Origin: Micromonospora phaseoli
Lineage (GTDB): Bacteria; Actinomycetota; Actinomycetes; Mycobacteriales; Micromonosporaceae
Assembly (NCBI RefSeq): GCF_900109115.1
Contig: NZ_FNYV01000001.1
Coordinates: 124,001 to 188,000 of the forward strand
Length of the DNA: 64,000 nt
Direction of reading: 5' to 3'
Shown here piece by piece: positions 48,666 to 57,734 of the stretch. The notes under the pieces were generated by a model, which worked only from the letters and a program-made list of their open reading frames with translations, had not been told where the DNA came from and did not search any database. How positions within the stretch are numbered: the first letter of the stretch is position 1; every line of letters starts with the position of its first letter. The position numbers were made by a program, and so were the translations under genes.

Positions 48666-49515
48666 GCTGCCGGAGGTGGAGACGGTCCGGCAGGGGCTGG
48701 CGCGGTGGGTCACCGGTCGACGGATCTCCTCGGTCGAGGTGCGCCACCCTCGGGCGGTCCGCCGACACCTGCCCGGCGGCGCGCACTTCGCCGACGTCCT
48801 GACCGACCGGACCGTGCTCGACGTCCGCCGCCGCGGCAAGTATCTCTGGCTTCCGCTGGACAGCGGTGACGCGGTGGTCGGACACCTCGGGATGTCCGGG
48901 CAACTGCTGCTGCAACCGGCGGCCGCGCCCGAGGAGGCGCACCTGCGGGTCCGCTTCCGCTTCGCCGACGACGGCCCTGAACTGCGCTTCGTCGACCAGC
49001 GTACGTTCGGCGGGCTGTCGGTCAGCGAGGGCGGCGGCACGTTGCCGGCGGAGATCGCGCACATCGCCCGGGACCCGCTGGACCAGGAGTTCTCCGACGC
49101 GGAGTTCGTCGCCGCGCTGCGCCGCCGACGTACCGAGGTCAAGCGGGCACTGCTCGACCAGAGCCTGATCTCCGGCGTGGGCAACATCTACGCCGACGAG
49201 GCGCTGTGGCGGGCCGGGCTGCACGGCACCCGTCCCACCGACGCGCTGACCGCTCCGGCCGCCCGGCGGCTGCTCGCGCACGTGCGGGACGTGCTCGGCG
49301 AGGCGATCACCGCGGGTGGCACCAGCTTCGACGCGCTCTACGTGAACGTCAACGGGGAGAGCGGCTACTTCGACCGGGCGTTGAACGCGTACGGACGCGA
49401 GGGGCAGCCCTGCCGCCGTTGCGGTTCGCCGATCCGTCGCGAGGCGTTCATGAACCGGTCGTCGTACAGCTGCCCGCGCTGCCAGCCGCGGCCCCGGGGC
49501 GCGCTGCGCGGTTGA
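48658..49515 (+). CDS. mutM: formamidopyrimidine-DNA glycosylase
   Basis: 285 residues. Removes 8-oxoguanine and Fapy lesions. PELPEVETV at the N-terminus holds the catalytic proline and glutamate, [11 protein letters not shown] and [16 protein letters not shown] are the H2TH region, and a zinc finger ([19 protein letters not shown] with CPRC) closes the protein. GTG 48658 overlaps the rnc end by 8 bp. Confidence 0.96.
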   Translation: MPELPEVETVRQGLARWVTGRRISSVEVRHPRAVRRHLPGGAHFADVLTDRTVLDVRRRGKYLWLPLDSGDAVVGHLGMSGQLLLQPAAAPEEAHLRVRFRFADDGPELRFVDQRTFGGLSVSEGGGTLPAEIAHIARDPLDQEFSDAEFVAALRRRRTEVKRALLDQSLISGVGNIYADEALWRAGLHGTRPTDALTAPAARRLLAHVRDVLGEAITAGGTSFDALYVNVNGESGYFDRALNAYGREGQPCRRCGSPIRREAFMNRSSYSCPRCQPRPRGALRG

Positions 49516-49534
49516 TCCCCCTGACTAGGTGGGC

Positions 49535-50374
49535 TCACGGTGGCGGGCAGGGCAGGCGCCAGGCGTCCAGGGTGCGGTTCTTGCGGATGGAGGCGAAGCC
49601 GTAGCCCACGCTGGTCACGCAGAAATCGGCGGGCACCCCGGTGTACTCGACGTGGAACACCGGCTTGCCGGCGTCGGCGAAGGGCAACAGCTTTGCGCAC
49701 TGTGTCAGGCGCACGCACTCCTCGTTGACCGCGAAGTCGAAGTCCGGCGCCAGCGCGGCTACCTGCGGTAGGGCGCCGAGCAGGCCGGGGGAGAGAGCGA
49801 GCGAACGGGCCAGCGCCGCCACCTCGCGGTTGAACTGCAACTGGTCGTCGAACTCCAGCGGAAAGCCGGAGCGCCGGTCGTAGCCGTCGGCGTCGGCGAG
49901 CAGCACCGCGCCGAAGCCCTTGCCCCGACAGAGCCGGAACCGGTCGGCCAGCACCGGGCGCAGCGTGTCCCATTGGCGTACGTCCAGCCAGGTGCGCCCG
50001 GTACGGGTCGACGTGACGCCGCGCACCCGTTCCGGGTACCGGCTCGCATCCGGGTCGTCGGGGTGGACCGATCCGACGTGCACCTGGCAGACCAGCCGGC
50101 GGTCGCGCGAGCGCAGCTCGCCGGTCTGCGCCGCCGTCGTGCCGACCGGGTCGAGCACGAACACGTCGGCCTCGACCGCCGGGTCCAGCACCCCGGCCAG
50201 CTGCCACTGCCACTGCCAGTGCCGAGCCGAGTCGGCCGGCCAGGTGGTCGGCGTACCGGACGGAGTGATCTCCGGCCGGCAGGCGGTCACCGGGGCGAGC
50301 AGCGTCACCGCCAGCCCGGCCGACAGCGCCCGGCGGAGCCACTGTGCCCGCTGCCAGCCCAGCCCGATCCGCAT
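49535..50374 (-). CDS. GH114-like secreted lipoprotein
   Basis: 279 residues. The signal sequence ends in a lipobox (LLAPVTACRPE, Cys32), so it is predicted to be an exported lipoprotein. The rest has the pattern of glycoside hydrolase family 114 (endo-alpha-1,4-polygalactosaminidase): HWQWQWQLAGVLD, DVFVLDPVGT, RLVCQVHVGSV, WLDVRQWD, GFGAVLLADADGYD and FAVNEECVRLTQC. Acidic residues for retaining hydrolysis are plausible (Asp in LLADADGYD, Glu in NEEC). It lies between mutM and smc, convergent with mutM. Likely acts on galactosamine-containing polysaccharide. Confidence 0.75.
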   Translation of the reverse strand: MRIGLGWQRAQWLRRALSAGLAVTLLAPVTACRPEITPSGTPTTWPADSARHWQWQWQLAGVLDPAVEADVFVLDPVGTTAAQTGELRSRDRRLVCQVHVGSVHPDDPDASRYPERVRGVTSTRTGRTWLDVRQWDTLRPVLADRFRLCRGKGFGAVLLADADGYDRRSGFPLEFDDQLQFNREVAALARSLALSPGLLGALPQVAALAPDFDFAVNEECVRLTQCAKLLPFADAGKPVFHVEYTGVPADFCVTSVGYGFASIRKNRTLDAWRLPCPPP

Positions 50375-50538
50375 CGCCAGCTCCGCAGGTCGCGGGTCGG
50401 CACCGGGCCGCCCGAGCCGGCACGCCGGCCCTGGCGTACCTCACCCGGTCAAACGAGCACAGACCCGACAAGGACTCGCCGCTGGTGCTACCGCGCCGAT
50501 CGGCAGGGTGGTGCCGACCACGGCGGGCAGCCGCCGGG

Positions 50539-51975
50539 TCAGCCCGGCGCGGCGAAGACCTGCGTCCAGTACGGTCCGTTGCTGCTCGCCACCCCGACGC
50601 CTATCTCGGTGTAGGTGCAGTTCAGGATGTTGTCCCGGTGGCCCTCGCTGTTCATCCAGCCATCCATCACCGCCGCCGGCGTCTGATAGTTCCAGGCCAC
50701 GTTCTCGCCGTAGGCGCGCGCGACGTAGTCGACCCGCTCGATCCGCGCTTTGAGGTTGCTGCCGTCGCTGCCGGTGTGCGACATGTTCTGGTGGTCGGCC
50801 TGATCCTGGCTGTGCCGCTGGGCCGCGGTCATCAGTTTCTGATCGATACTCACTGCGCCACAGCCGGCCTTTGCCCGTTCCGCGTTGACCAGCTCGACGA
50901 CCCGGGTCGTCTCCGAGGTGGCGCTGCTGGCGGGAGACGGGCTGGCCGCGGCGCCACGGCTCGGGCTGCCCTGGCGGTCGACGTTCAGCCGGGAGGCCGC
51001 GGTGCTGCGCGCCGGCGTCGGCTTGGGTTTGGTGGTGCGGCTCGGTGACGGCGACGCGGTGCTCGGGGAGACACTCGGGCTGGGGCTGGGGCTCTCGGTG
51101 TCGAGCGAGTCGAAGGGGATCGCCTCGTCCTCCGTGGGCAGCGCCGGAGTGGTGGCGACGGAAGCCTCGCCGGCGGTGGTGTTGGTCGGAGTGTCATCGC
51201 CGGGCAGCGCGAGGGCCGCGACGCCGATACTCACCACGAGGGTGGCCGCGGCAGCGGCTCCGCCCATCACCAGCGGGCGCCGCAGTCGGCGCGACCGGCG
51301 GCCGGTCCGGGCCGGCTCGGCGTCCTGCTGGTCGAGCTCGGCCACACCGTGAGCGGCGTCCGGTACGCCGTAGCGCGGCGGCGGGTCCGGCACGGCGTAC
51401 CCGCCGGGCTGATCGGCGTACTGATGACCAGGGGTGTCGTACGCGCCGAGATCGTAGGCACCGGCCTGTGGCGCACTGTGGCGTCCGGTCCAGTCCACGG
51501 CGTGGCGGGCGGTCGGGTCGTCGGCCGGGCCGACGAATCCGGTGGTCTGGTCCACTGCCCAGCCGCTGGTGGGTTGGTCCACCGCCCAGCCGCCGGTGGA
51601 CTGGTCCTCGGCCCAGCCGCCGGTGGACGGTTCGTAGTGCCCGCCTTCCGGCTCGATGGCCTGGTAGCGCCCGCCGTCGTGGTGGTGCCCGCCGTCGTGG
51701 TGCCCGCCGTCGTGGTGGTGCCCGCCGTCCCGGTAGGGCCGTCCCGTGTCCTGCTGGAACGAGGCAGGCGGGGTGGCGGCCCGCCACTGCTCGGTCGGCT
51801 GGTCGCGGTACCACCCGTCGGACGGGCTTTCCGGCTCGTCGCCGAACAGGTATGACGACCGTGGTGCCGGTCGGTCGGTCAGCCAGGCCGGGTCGTCGGT
51901 CGGCGGCTCCGGTCGGCGGGAAGTGCCCTCCGGGTCGATCGGATCGTTCCAGCCGTGCACGCCTGTCGCCTCCAC
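50539..51975 (-). CDS. membrane-anchored CAP/SCP-domain protein with repetitive cytoplasmic N-terminus
   Basis: 478 residues. The N-terminal 230 residues are disordered and repetitive: a His-rich block (83-102, DGGHHH and DGGHHD units) and three STGGWAVDQ-like repeats (116-147), followed by a Tyr/Pro-rich part. A basic patch (RRSRRLRR) and one membrane segment (236-257) put this part in the cytoplasm. Outside come a Ser/Pro/Thr-rich linker (294-350) and a CAP/SCP domain (359-478; VNAERAKAGCGAVSIDQKL, GENVAWNYQ, MNSEGHRDNILNCTYTEIGV). CAP domains occur in secreted proteins with lipid-binding or other functions; the role here is unknown. Confidence 0.8.
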   Translation of the reverse strand: MEATGVHGWNDPIDPEGTSRRPEPPTDDPAWLTDRPAPRSSYLFGDEPESPSDGWYRDQPTEQWRAATPPASFQQDTGRPYRDGGHHHDGGHHDGGHHHDGGRYQAIEPEGGHYEPSTGGWAEDQSTGGWAVDQPTSGWAVDQTTGFVGPADDPTARHAVDWTGRHSAPQAGAYDLGAYDTPGHQYADQPGGYAVPDPPPRYGVPDAAHGVAELDQQDAEPARTGRRSRRLRRPLVMGGAAAAATLVVSIGVAALALPGDDTPTNTTAGEASVATTPALPTEDEAIPFDSLDTESPSPSPSVSPSTASPSPSRTTKPKPTPARSTAASRLNVDRQGSPSRGAAASPSPASSATSETTRVVELVNAERAKAGCGAVSIDQKLMTAAQRHSQDQADHQNMSHTGSDGSNLKARIERVDYVARAYGENVAWNYQTPAAVMDGWMNSEGHRDNILNCTYTEIGVGVASSNGPYWTQVFAAPG

Positions 51976-52334
51976 GGGTCGGTTATGGGCCGGGGTGACG
52001 CTACGTGGTGGTTCTGAGCAGCAGCAATGTGGCTAAGGAAGAGTTAAGGCGAGCCTGTACGTCCGGGTGAGGTGTTCCGCCGTTTCGCCACCGTAGAGTT
52101 GGTGCGTCCGGACAGAGCGTGTCCGCGCCTTGTGGCAGCCGTCCCGATGACGGGTCAGGTCGACGCCGAGATGATCTACGGCCTGCGAAAACTTGACGAA
52201 GCAGGGGCTGTCGGCTCAATATGGAGGTGTCGCCGGTCGCGCCCGGCCATGCCCAGAATTCGTTGGGAATGGTAGTCGCGTATACAGGGCGCGCGTTGGC
52301 CGGCCATCCGGCAGCGCAAATCAAGGAGTTAAGA
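51976..52334. other. gene-free region between the CAP gene and the small coiled-coil gene
   Basis: About 360 bp. It is more AT-rich than average (GGCTAAGGAAGAGTTAAGGCG, CTCAATATGGAGG, GCGTATACAGGGC). It must hold divergent promoters; TATACA at 52281-52286 is a good -10 for the plus-strand gene (no clear -35). No credible coding frame or structured RNA recognised. Confidence 0.45.
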
Positions 52335-52529
52335 ATGGCGAAGGCCCTCTACGGCCACGTAGGTGCAGCGCCCGATCGGCGCCTGCTCGACGAGGTCACC
52401 CGACTGCGATCCAGGGTTCAGTCACTGGAGTTCGAGGTCACCCGGCTGCGCGCCGAGAACGATCGGCTCGCGGCGGCCGCGGCGGAGGCGGACGACCTGC
52501 TCCGTCTGGCCGAGCCCGCGCTGACCTGA
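52335..52529 (+). CDS. small conserved coiled-coil protein
   Basis: 64 residues: MAKALYGHVGAAPDRRLLDE, then EVTRLRSRVQSLEFEVTRLRAENDRLAAAAAEADDLL, a leucine-zipper-like coiled coil of about five heptads. Proteins starting MAKALLGHVG with such a coil are conserved in actinobacteria; function unknown. ATG 52335 has AAGGAG eight bases upstream. Confidence 0.75.
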   Translation: MAKALYGHVGAAPDRRLLDEVTRLRSRVQSLEFEVTRLRAENDRLAAAAAEADDLLRLAEPALT

Positions 52530-52830
52530 CCCACCTGGTCGCCCGCAAGCGACTGAACCACCTGGTCGCCGCAAGCGACTGAACCACCTGGTCGCCACAA
52601 CTGAACAGCACCACCCGTACAAAGCGCGCCGACACGATGTGCCGGCGCGCAGCTCTGTGCGTACCCCTTTGACATGGCCGTTCGGTGCGACTGCCGGAGC
52701 CGGACGGCGCGCGGCGACCGGCAGGCGGGTCGCGTCGCGCGCCCGAGCAGGCCCCGGGTTAGTCTGCGGGTTTACCAGGGTCCGCGCAGCCGGGCGACGG
52801 TACGGCGGCCACCGGACGAGGATCGAGAAG
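52530..52830 (+). other. intergenic region before smc
   Basis: About 300 bp. Contains the tandem repeat at 52531-52605, a hairpin (GCGCGCCG 52624-52631 with CGGCGCGC 52643-52650) that may terminate the small gene, a TTGACA at 52669-52674 without matching -10, and TAGTCT at 52760-52765, a possible -10 for smc giving a leader of about 60 bases. Confidence 0.4.
52531..52605 (+). repeat. three tandem copies of a 26-bp unit
   Basis: CCACCTGGTCGCC(C)GCAAGCGACTGAA occurs at 52531-52557 (27 bp), 52558-52583 (26 bp) and, shortened, at 52584-52605 (22 bp). Each of the first two units folds GTCGC-CGCAA-GCGAC. They start one base after the stop codon of the small coiled-coil gene. Confidence 0.85.
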
Positions 52831-55800
52831 GTGCATCTCAAGAGCCTGACGGTGAAGGGCTTCAAATCCTTCGCCTCCGCGACGACGTTCAAGCTTGAGC
52901 CGGGGATCACCTGTGTGGTGGGCCCGAACGGCTCCGGCAAGTCCAACGTCGTCGACGCCATCGCCTGGGTGCTCGGCGAGCAGGGCGCGAAGGCGCTGCG
53001 TGGCGGCAAGATGGAGGACGTCATCTTCGCCGGCACCGCCGGCCGGGCGCCGCTGGGCCGGGCCGAGGTGACCCTCACCATCGACAACACCGACGGCGCC
53101 CTGCCGATCGAGTACACCGAGGTCTCCATCACCCGCCGGATGTTCCGCTCCGGCGAGAGCGAGTACGAGATCAACGGTGATTCCTGCCGACTGCTCGACA
53201 TCCAGGAACTGTTGTCGGACTCCGGCATCGGCCGCGAGATGCACATCATCGTCGGCCAGGGCCGGCTCGACGGGATGCTGCACGCCAAACCGGAGGATCG
53301 GCGCTCGTTCATCGAGGAGGCGGCCGGCGTCCTCAAGCATCGCAAGCGCAAGGAAAAGGCGCTGCGCAAGCTCGACGCGATGCAGACGAACCTCAACCGG
53401 CTCACCGACCTCACCGCCGAGCTGCGCCGCCAGCTGAAGCCTCTGGGCCGGCAGGCCGAGGTGGCCCGGCGGGCCGCCGTCATCCAGGCCGGCCTGCGCG
53501 ACGCCCGGCTACGGCTGCTCGCCGACGATCTGGCCACCCTGCGGACGACCCTGGACAAGGAGATCGCCGACGAGACGGCGCTGCGGCAGCGGCGCGAGCA
53601 GGTGGAGGGGGAGCACGCCGAGGTGCAGTCCCGCCTCGGTGAGCTGGAGGAGACACTGGCCTCCGACGCTCCACTGTTGGCCGCCGCGCAGGACACCTGG
53701 TACAAACTCTCCGCTCTGCAGGAGCGGTTCCGCTCGATCGAGCAGCTCGCGGTGGAGCGGCTACGGCATCTCAGTGCCACGCCGGACGACGAGCGTCCAG
53801 GTCGGGACCCGGACCAGTTGGAGGCCGAGGCCGAACGGATCCGCGAGCAGGAGGAGGAGTTGCGCGCGGCGCTCACCGACGACCAGGTCCGCCTGGCCGA
53901 GGCGGTGGAGCACCGGCAGGAGCTGGAGCGTCAGCTCGCCGCCGCAGAGCGGGAGCTGGTCACCGCTGCGAAGGCGATCGCCGACCGGCGGGAAGGGCTG
54001 GCCCGGCTGACCGGGCAGGTGAACTCCGCCCGGGCGCGGACCACCAGCGCCGGCGAGGAGATCGAACGGCTCGCCGCCGCGCACACCGACGCGCTGGTGC
54101 GGGCCGAACGGGCGCAGGCCGACCTGGACGCGGTCGCCGAGCAGTCGACCGAGGCGGACCGCGACAACGCCGACCTGGACGCCCGGCACGCCGAGACCGT
54201 CGCCGATCAGGAAAAGGCTCAGGCGACCGTCCGGTCCCTCTCCGACGCGGAACGGGCGGCGGAGAAGGACGCAGCAAGTTGGAAGGCCCGCGAGGAGGCG
54301 CTCGCCCTCGGTCTACGCCGCAAGGACGGCGCCGGCGCGTTGCTGGCCCGCGCCGACCAGGTACCTGGGCTGCTGGGCGGCCTCGCCGGCCTGCTCACGA
54401 TCGCCCCGGGCCACGAGGCGGCGCTCGCCGCCGCGCTCGGCGGGCTGGCCGACGCGGTCGCGGTCGCCGGCGTGGACGAGGCCGTCGAGGCGATGCGCCT
54501 GTTGAAGATCTCCGATGCCGGGCGAGCCGGGCTGCTCGTCGGTAGCCCTGCCGGACCCGGCATGTCCGGCTCGGCCGACGCGTTGCGGCCGAAACTTCCC
54601 GACGGCGCGCACTGGGCACCTGACCTGGTCGAGTGTGAGGCACAGATCCGCCCCGCGGTACACCGGGCGCTGCGCGACGTGGTGCTGGTGGACGACCTCT
54701 CGGCCGCCGCCGAGGTGGTCGCGGGCAACCCGGAGCTGCGCGCGGTCACCCGGGAGGGAGACGTGGTCGGGGCGTACGAGGCGGCCGGCGGGTCGGCCAA
54801 GGCACCCAGCTACATCGAGGTGCAGGCGGCCGTCGAGGAGGCCCGGGCCAACCGGCTCGCCGCCGAGCGGACCAGCGCGGAACTGCGGCAGCAACTGGTC
54901 GACGCCCGGGCCGTGGTGGCCGAGGCCAAGGAACGGGTACAGCACGCCGCCGCCGCCAAGCGGGAGGCGGAGAGCCACCGCAACGCAGCCGCCCGCCGGC
55001 TGGCCGAGCTGGGCGCCGCCGCCCGGTCGGCGAAGGCGGAGACCGACCGGCTGGGCGAGTCCCGGTCCCGCGCCGAGGCGGCCCGGGAACGGGACCTGAC
55101 CGCCCTGGCCGAGTTGGCGGAGCGGCTGCGGCTGGCGGAGGCCACCCCGATCGACGCCGAACCGTCCACCGAGGAACGCGACCAGCTCGCCGCGATGGTG
55201 CCGCAGGCCCGGCAGAACGAGATGGAGGTGCGGCTCGCGGTGCGTACCTCGGAGGAGCGGGTCGCCTCGATCGCCGGGCGGGCCGACTCGCTGCGTCGGC
55301 AGGCCGGCGCGGAGCGTGCGGCGCGGGAGCGGGCCGCGGCGCGGCGGGCCGCCCGGACCAGGGGCGCGGCCATCGCCCGGGCGGTCGCCGGTGGCGCCCG
55401 GGAGGCGTTGACCCGGCTCACCGCCAGCATCGCCCATGCCGAGGAGCACCGGGACGCGGTGGCGCGCGAGCGGGCCACCCGCGAGGCGGAGCTGCAGGAG
55501 GTGCGGGCCGCCGCGAAGCGGTTCGGCGCGGAGCTGGAACGGCTGACCAGCCAGGTGCACCGGGACGAGGTCGCCCGCGCCGAGCAGCGGCTGCGCATCG
55601 AGCAGTTGGAGGCGAAGGCGGCCGAGGATTTCGGCCTGACCATGGAGACCTTGATCGCCGAGTACGGCCCGGGCCAGCCGGTGCCGCCGACGGAGGCCGA
55701 GGTGGCCGCCGCGGAGCGCGACGGCCTGCCGGTGCCCGAGCCGGTCCGCTACGAGCGGCCGGTGCAGGAGAAGCGGGCCGCCAAGGCCGAGCGGGAACTG

Positions 55801-56445
55801 GCCCTGCTGGGCAAGGTGAACCCGCTCGCCCTGGAGGAGTTCGCCGCCCTGGAGGAGCGGTACAAGTTCCTCTCCGAGCAGCTGGAGGACCTCAAAGCGA
55901 CCCGGCGTGACCTGCTCACCGTGGTCAAGGATGTCGACGAACGGATCCTGGAGGTCTTCGCCAGCGCCTTCGCCGACACCGCCCGGGAGTTCGAGCAGGT
56001 CTTCACCGTGCTCTTCCCCGGCGGGGAGGGCCGATTGATCCTCACCGACCCGGACGATCTGCTGAGCACCGGCGTCGAGGTGGAGGCCCGCCCGCCCGGC
56101 AAGAAGATCAAGCGGCTGTCGCTGCTCTCCGGCGGTGAGCGGTCGCTGACCGCGGTGGCCATGCTGGTGGCGATCTTCCGCGCCCGGCCCAGCCCGTTCT
56201 ACATCATGGACGAGGTCGAGGCGGCGCTCGACGACGTGAACCTGGGTCGGCTGATCACCCTGCTCGCGCAGCTACGGGAGAAGAGCCAGCTGATCGTCAT
56301 CACGCACCAGAAGCGGACCATGGAGATCGCCGACGCGCTGTACGGCGTGACGATGCGCGGTGGGGTGACCCAGGTGATCAGCCAACGGCTCAACCGGGCC
56401 GACGGGGACGACGAGCGGCAGGGCCGCGGCGAGGAGAACGGTTAG
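52831..56445 (+). CDS. smc: chromosome segregation protein SMC
   Basis: 1204 residues. ATP-dependent DNA loop-extruding condensin. The N-terminal ATPase half has Walker A GPNGSGKS (31-38), two long coiled coils flank a hinge (about 510-640), and the C-terminal half has the ABC signature LLSGGERSLTA (SGGE at 1100-1103) and Walker B FYIMDEVEAALDD. GTG 52831 gives the family start (MHLKSLTVKGFKSFA); a longer frame upstream has no support. GAGAAG lies just before it. Confidence 0.97.
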   Translation: MHLKSLTVKGFKSFASATTFKLEPGITCVVGPNGSGKSNVVDAIAWVLGEQGAKALRGGKMEDVIFAGTAGRAPLGRAEVTLTIDNTDGALPIEYTEVSITRRMFRSGESEYEINGDSCRLLDIQELLSDSGIGREMHIIVGQGRLDGMLHAKPEDRRSFIEEAAGVLKHRKRKEKALRKLDAMQTNLNRLTDLTAELRRQLKPLGRQAEVARRAAVIQAGLRDARLRLLADDLATLRTTLDKEIADETALRQRREQVEGEHAEVQSRLGELEETLASDAPLLAAAQDTWYKLSALQERFRSIEQLAVERLRHLSATPDDERPGRDPDQLEAEAERIREQEEELRAALTDDQVRLAEAVEHRQELERQLAAAERELVTAAKAIADRREGLARLTGQVNSARARTTSAGEEIERLAAAHTDALVRAERAQADLDAVAEQSTEADRDNADLDARHAETVADQEKAQATVRSLSDAERAAEKDAASWKAREEALALGLRRKDGAGALLARADQVPGLLGGLAGLLTIAPGHEAALAAALGGLADAVAVAGVDEAVEAMRLLKISDAGRAGLLVGSPAGPGMSGSADALRPKLPDGAHWAPDLVECEAQIRPAVHRALRDVVLVDDLSAAAEVVAGNPELRAVTREGDVVGAYEAAGGSAKAPSYIEVQAAVEEARANRLAAERTSAELRQQLVDARAVVAEAKERVQHAAAAKREAESHRNAAARRLAELGAAARSAKAETDRLGESRSRAEAARERDLTALAELAERLRLAEATPIDAEPSTEERDQLAAMVPQARQNEMEVRLAVRTSEERVASIAGRADSLRRQAGAERAARERAAARRAARTRGAAIARAVAGGAREALTRLTASIAHAEEHRDAVARERATREAELQEVRAAAKRFGAELERLTSQVHRDEVARAEQRLRIEQLEAKAAEDFGLTMETLIAEYGPGQPVPPTEAEVAAAERDGLPVPEPVRYERPVQEKRAAKAERELALLGKVNPLALEEFAALEERYKFLSEQLEDLKATRRDLLTVVKDVDERILEVFASAFADTAREFEQVFTVLFPGGEGRLILTDPDDLLSTGVEVEARPPGKKIKRLSLLSGGERSLTAVAMLVAIFRARPSPFYIMDEVEAALDDVNLGRLITLLAQLREKSQLIVITHQKRTMEIADALYGVTMRGGVTQVISQRLNRADGDDERQGRGEENG

Positions 56446-57065
56446 TGGTTCGGGAACGCGCGACGGCGCTCCTGGTGGACTTCGATGGCGTACTGCGCCG
56501 CTGGGATCCGGCGGTCGCCGCCGGTGTGGAGCGGGAGTACGGCCTCTCCTCCGGCGTGCTCGCAGAGATCGCCATGCAGTGGGATCGCCTGCAACCGGTG
56601 CTGACCGGCCAGGTCAGCCACGCCGACTGGATGACCAGCGTGGCCGACGCGCTCACCCCGTCGGTGGGCGACGCCGAGCGCGCCCGAGCCGCGGTCGCGC
56701 AGTGGCAGCGCTACCGCGGTGAGGTGGATCCGGACGTGCTGGCGTTCATCCGCGAGGTGCGGGCGGCCGGTATTCGGGTCGGGCTCGGCACCAACGCCAC
56801 CGACCTGCTCGACGCCGACCTGGCCGCGCTCGACCTGGTCGGCGAGCTGGACGTGGTGGTCAACTCCTCGGTGCTCGGGGTACACAAGCCGGCGCCGGAG
56901 TACTTCCGGGCCGCCTGCGAGGCCCTGGAGACCGCGCCGTCCCAGGTGCTCTTCGTCGACGACGAGGACCGGGCCGTCAGCGGCGCCCGGGTGGCGCGGC
57001 TGTCGGCACACCGGTGGAGCGGCCCCGGCGACCTGCGCTACCTGCGGGCGGCGCTGGCGTACTGA
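56445..57065 (+). CDS. HAD-superfamily hydrolase
   Basis: 206 residues. HAD motif I is LLVDFDGVL (nucleophile Asp with Asp two residues on), motif II is in VGLGTNATD, motif III is the Lys of GVHKPAPEYF, and motif IV is VLFVDDEDRAV. The cap is the small helical type of subfamily I; substrates are probably small phosphorylated metabolites. GTG 56445 shares a base with the smc stop (TAGTG). Confidence 0.88.
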   Translation: MVRERATALLVDFDGVLRRWDPAVAAGVEREYGLSSGVLAEIAMQWDRLQPVLTGQVSHADWMTSVADALTPSVGDAERARAAVAQWQRYRGEVDPDVLAFIREVRAAGIRVGLGTNATDLLDADLAALDLVGELDVVVNSSVLGVHKPAPEYFRAACEALETAPSQVLFVDDEDRAVSGARVARLSAHRWSGPGDLRYLRAALAY

Positions 57066-57071
57066 CGCCGG

Positions 57072-57593
57072 TCATTCGCCGGTCGTGCCGTCGATGCGTT
57101 CGCGGATCAGGTCGGCGTGCCCGTTGTGCCGGGCGTACTCCTCGATCATGTGGACGTAGACCCAGCGCAGGTTGAACGTCCGTCCCTTGGACCCGACCTC
57201 GGTGAACGTCTCGTCGAGGGATCGGCCGGCGACGGCGGCCCGGGCCAGCTCCACCTCCCGGTGGTAGGTGGCGAAGTCGGTTTCGGCGTCGGCGTCGCTG
57301 ACGTCGAAGTCGGCGTCCGGATTCGCCTCGGTGACGTAGGGGTAGTCGACCGACTCGCGGGCGAAGTTCTCCCGGAACCACCAGGCCTCCACCTCGGCCA
57401 TGTGCCGCACCAACCCGAGCAGGGTGAGCCCGGACGGCTCGACTGTCGCGGCGCGCAGCTGGTCGGCGGTCAGGCCGGCGCACTTGAGCAGCAGGGTCTG
57501 CCGGTGGTAGTCGAGCCAACCTTCGAGCATGGTGCGCTCGTCGCCAACGTAGGGCTCAGGGGTACGGGTGATCTCCGGCGCTCTCCATGTCAT
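57072..57593 (-). CDS. DinB/DUF664 family protein
   Basis: 173 residues of a four-helix DinB fold: ERTMLEGWLDYHRQTLLLKC, LVRHMAEVEAWWFRENFA (metal-binding His) and WVYVHMIEEYARHNGHADLIRERIDG (two further His). The three histidines in DinB positions should hold a metal. In actinomycetes such proteins often act as mycothiol-dependent transferases; the substrate is unknown. ATG 57593 is used with GAGG seven bases upstream; ATG 57602 adds three residues. Convergent with the HAD gene. Confidence 0.85.
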   Translation of the reverse strand: MTWRAPEITRTPEPYVGDERTMLEGWLDYHRQTLLLKCAGLTADQLRAATVEPSGLTLLGLVRHMAEVEAWWFRENFARESVDYPYVTEANPDADFDVSDADAETDFATYHREVELARAAVAGRSLDETFTEVGSKGRTFNLRWVYVHMIEEYARHNGHADLIRERIDGTTGE

Positions 57594-57674
57594 GCCGGAC
57601 ATCCTCGCGCCCGGGTCTGACGTCGGTCGAGTGGATTGCCCGCCGGAACGTGCCGGAACGCGCCGGAACGGGTC

Positions 57675-57734
57675 CGAGCGTGTTAACAAGGGGCCCCTGT
57701 ACAACGCTAGGCGTTAACAAGGGGCCCCTCCTTT
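57675..57734 (-). repeat. dimeric 30-bp GGGGCCCC repeat, copy 4 (inverted)
   Basis: On the minus strand, units 57734-57705 and 57704-57675 read AAAGGAGGGGCCCCTTGTTA and so on. The element begins within the TGA of the PhoD-like gene (the TGA overlaps its first base), again just 3' of a gene and in the gene's direction. Confidence 0.85.
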
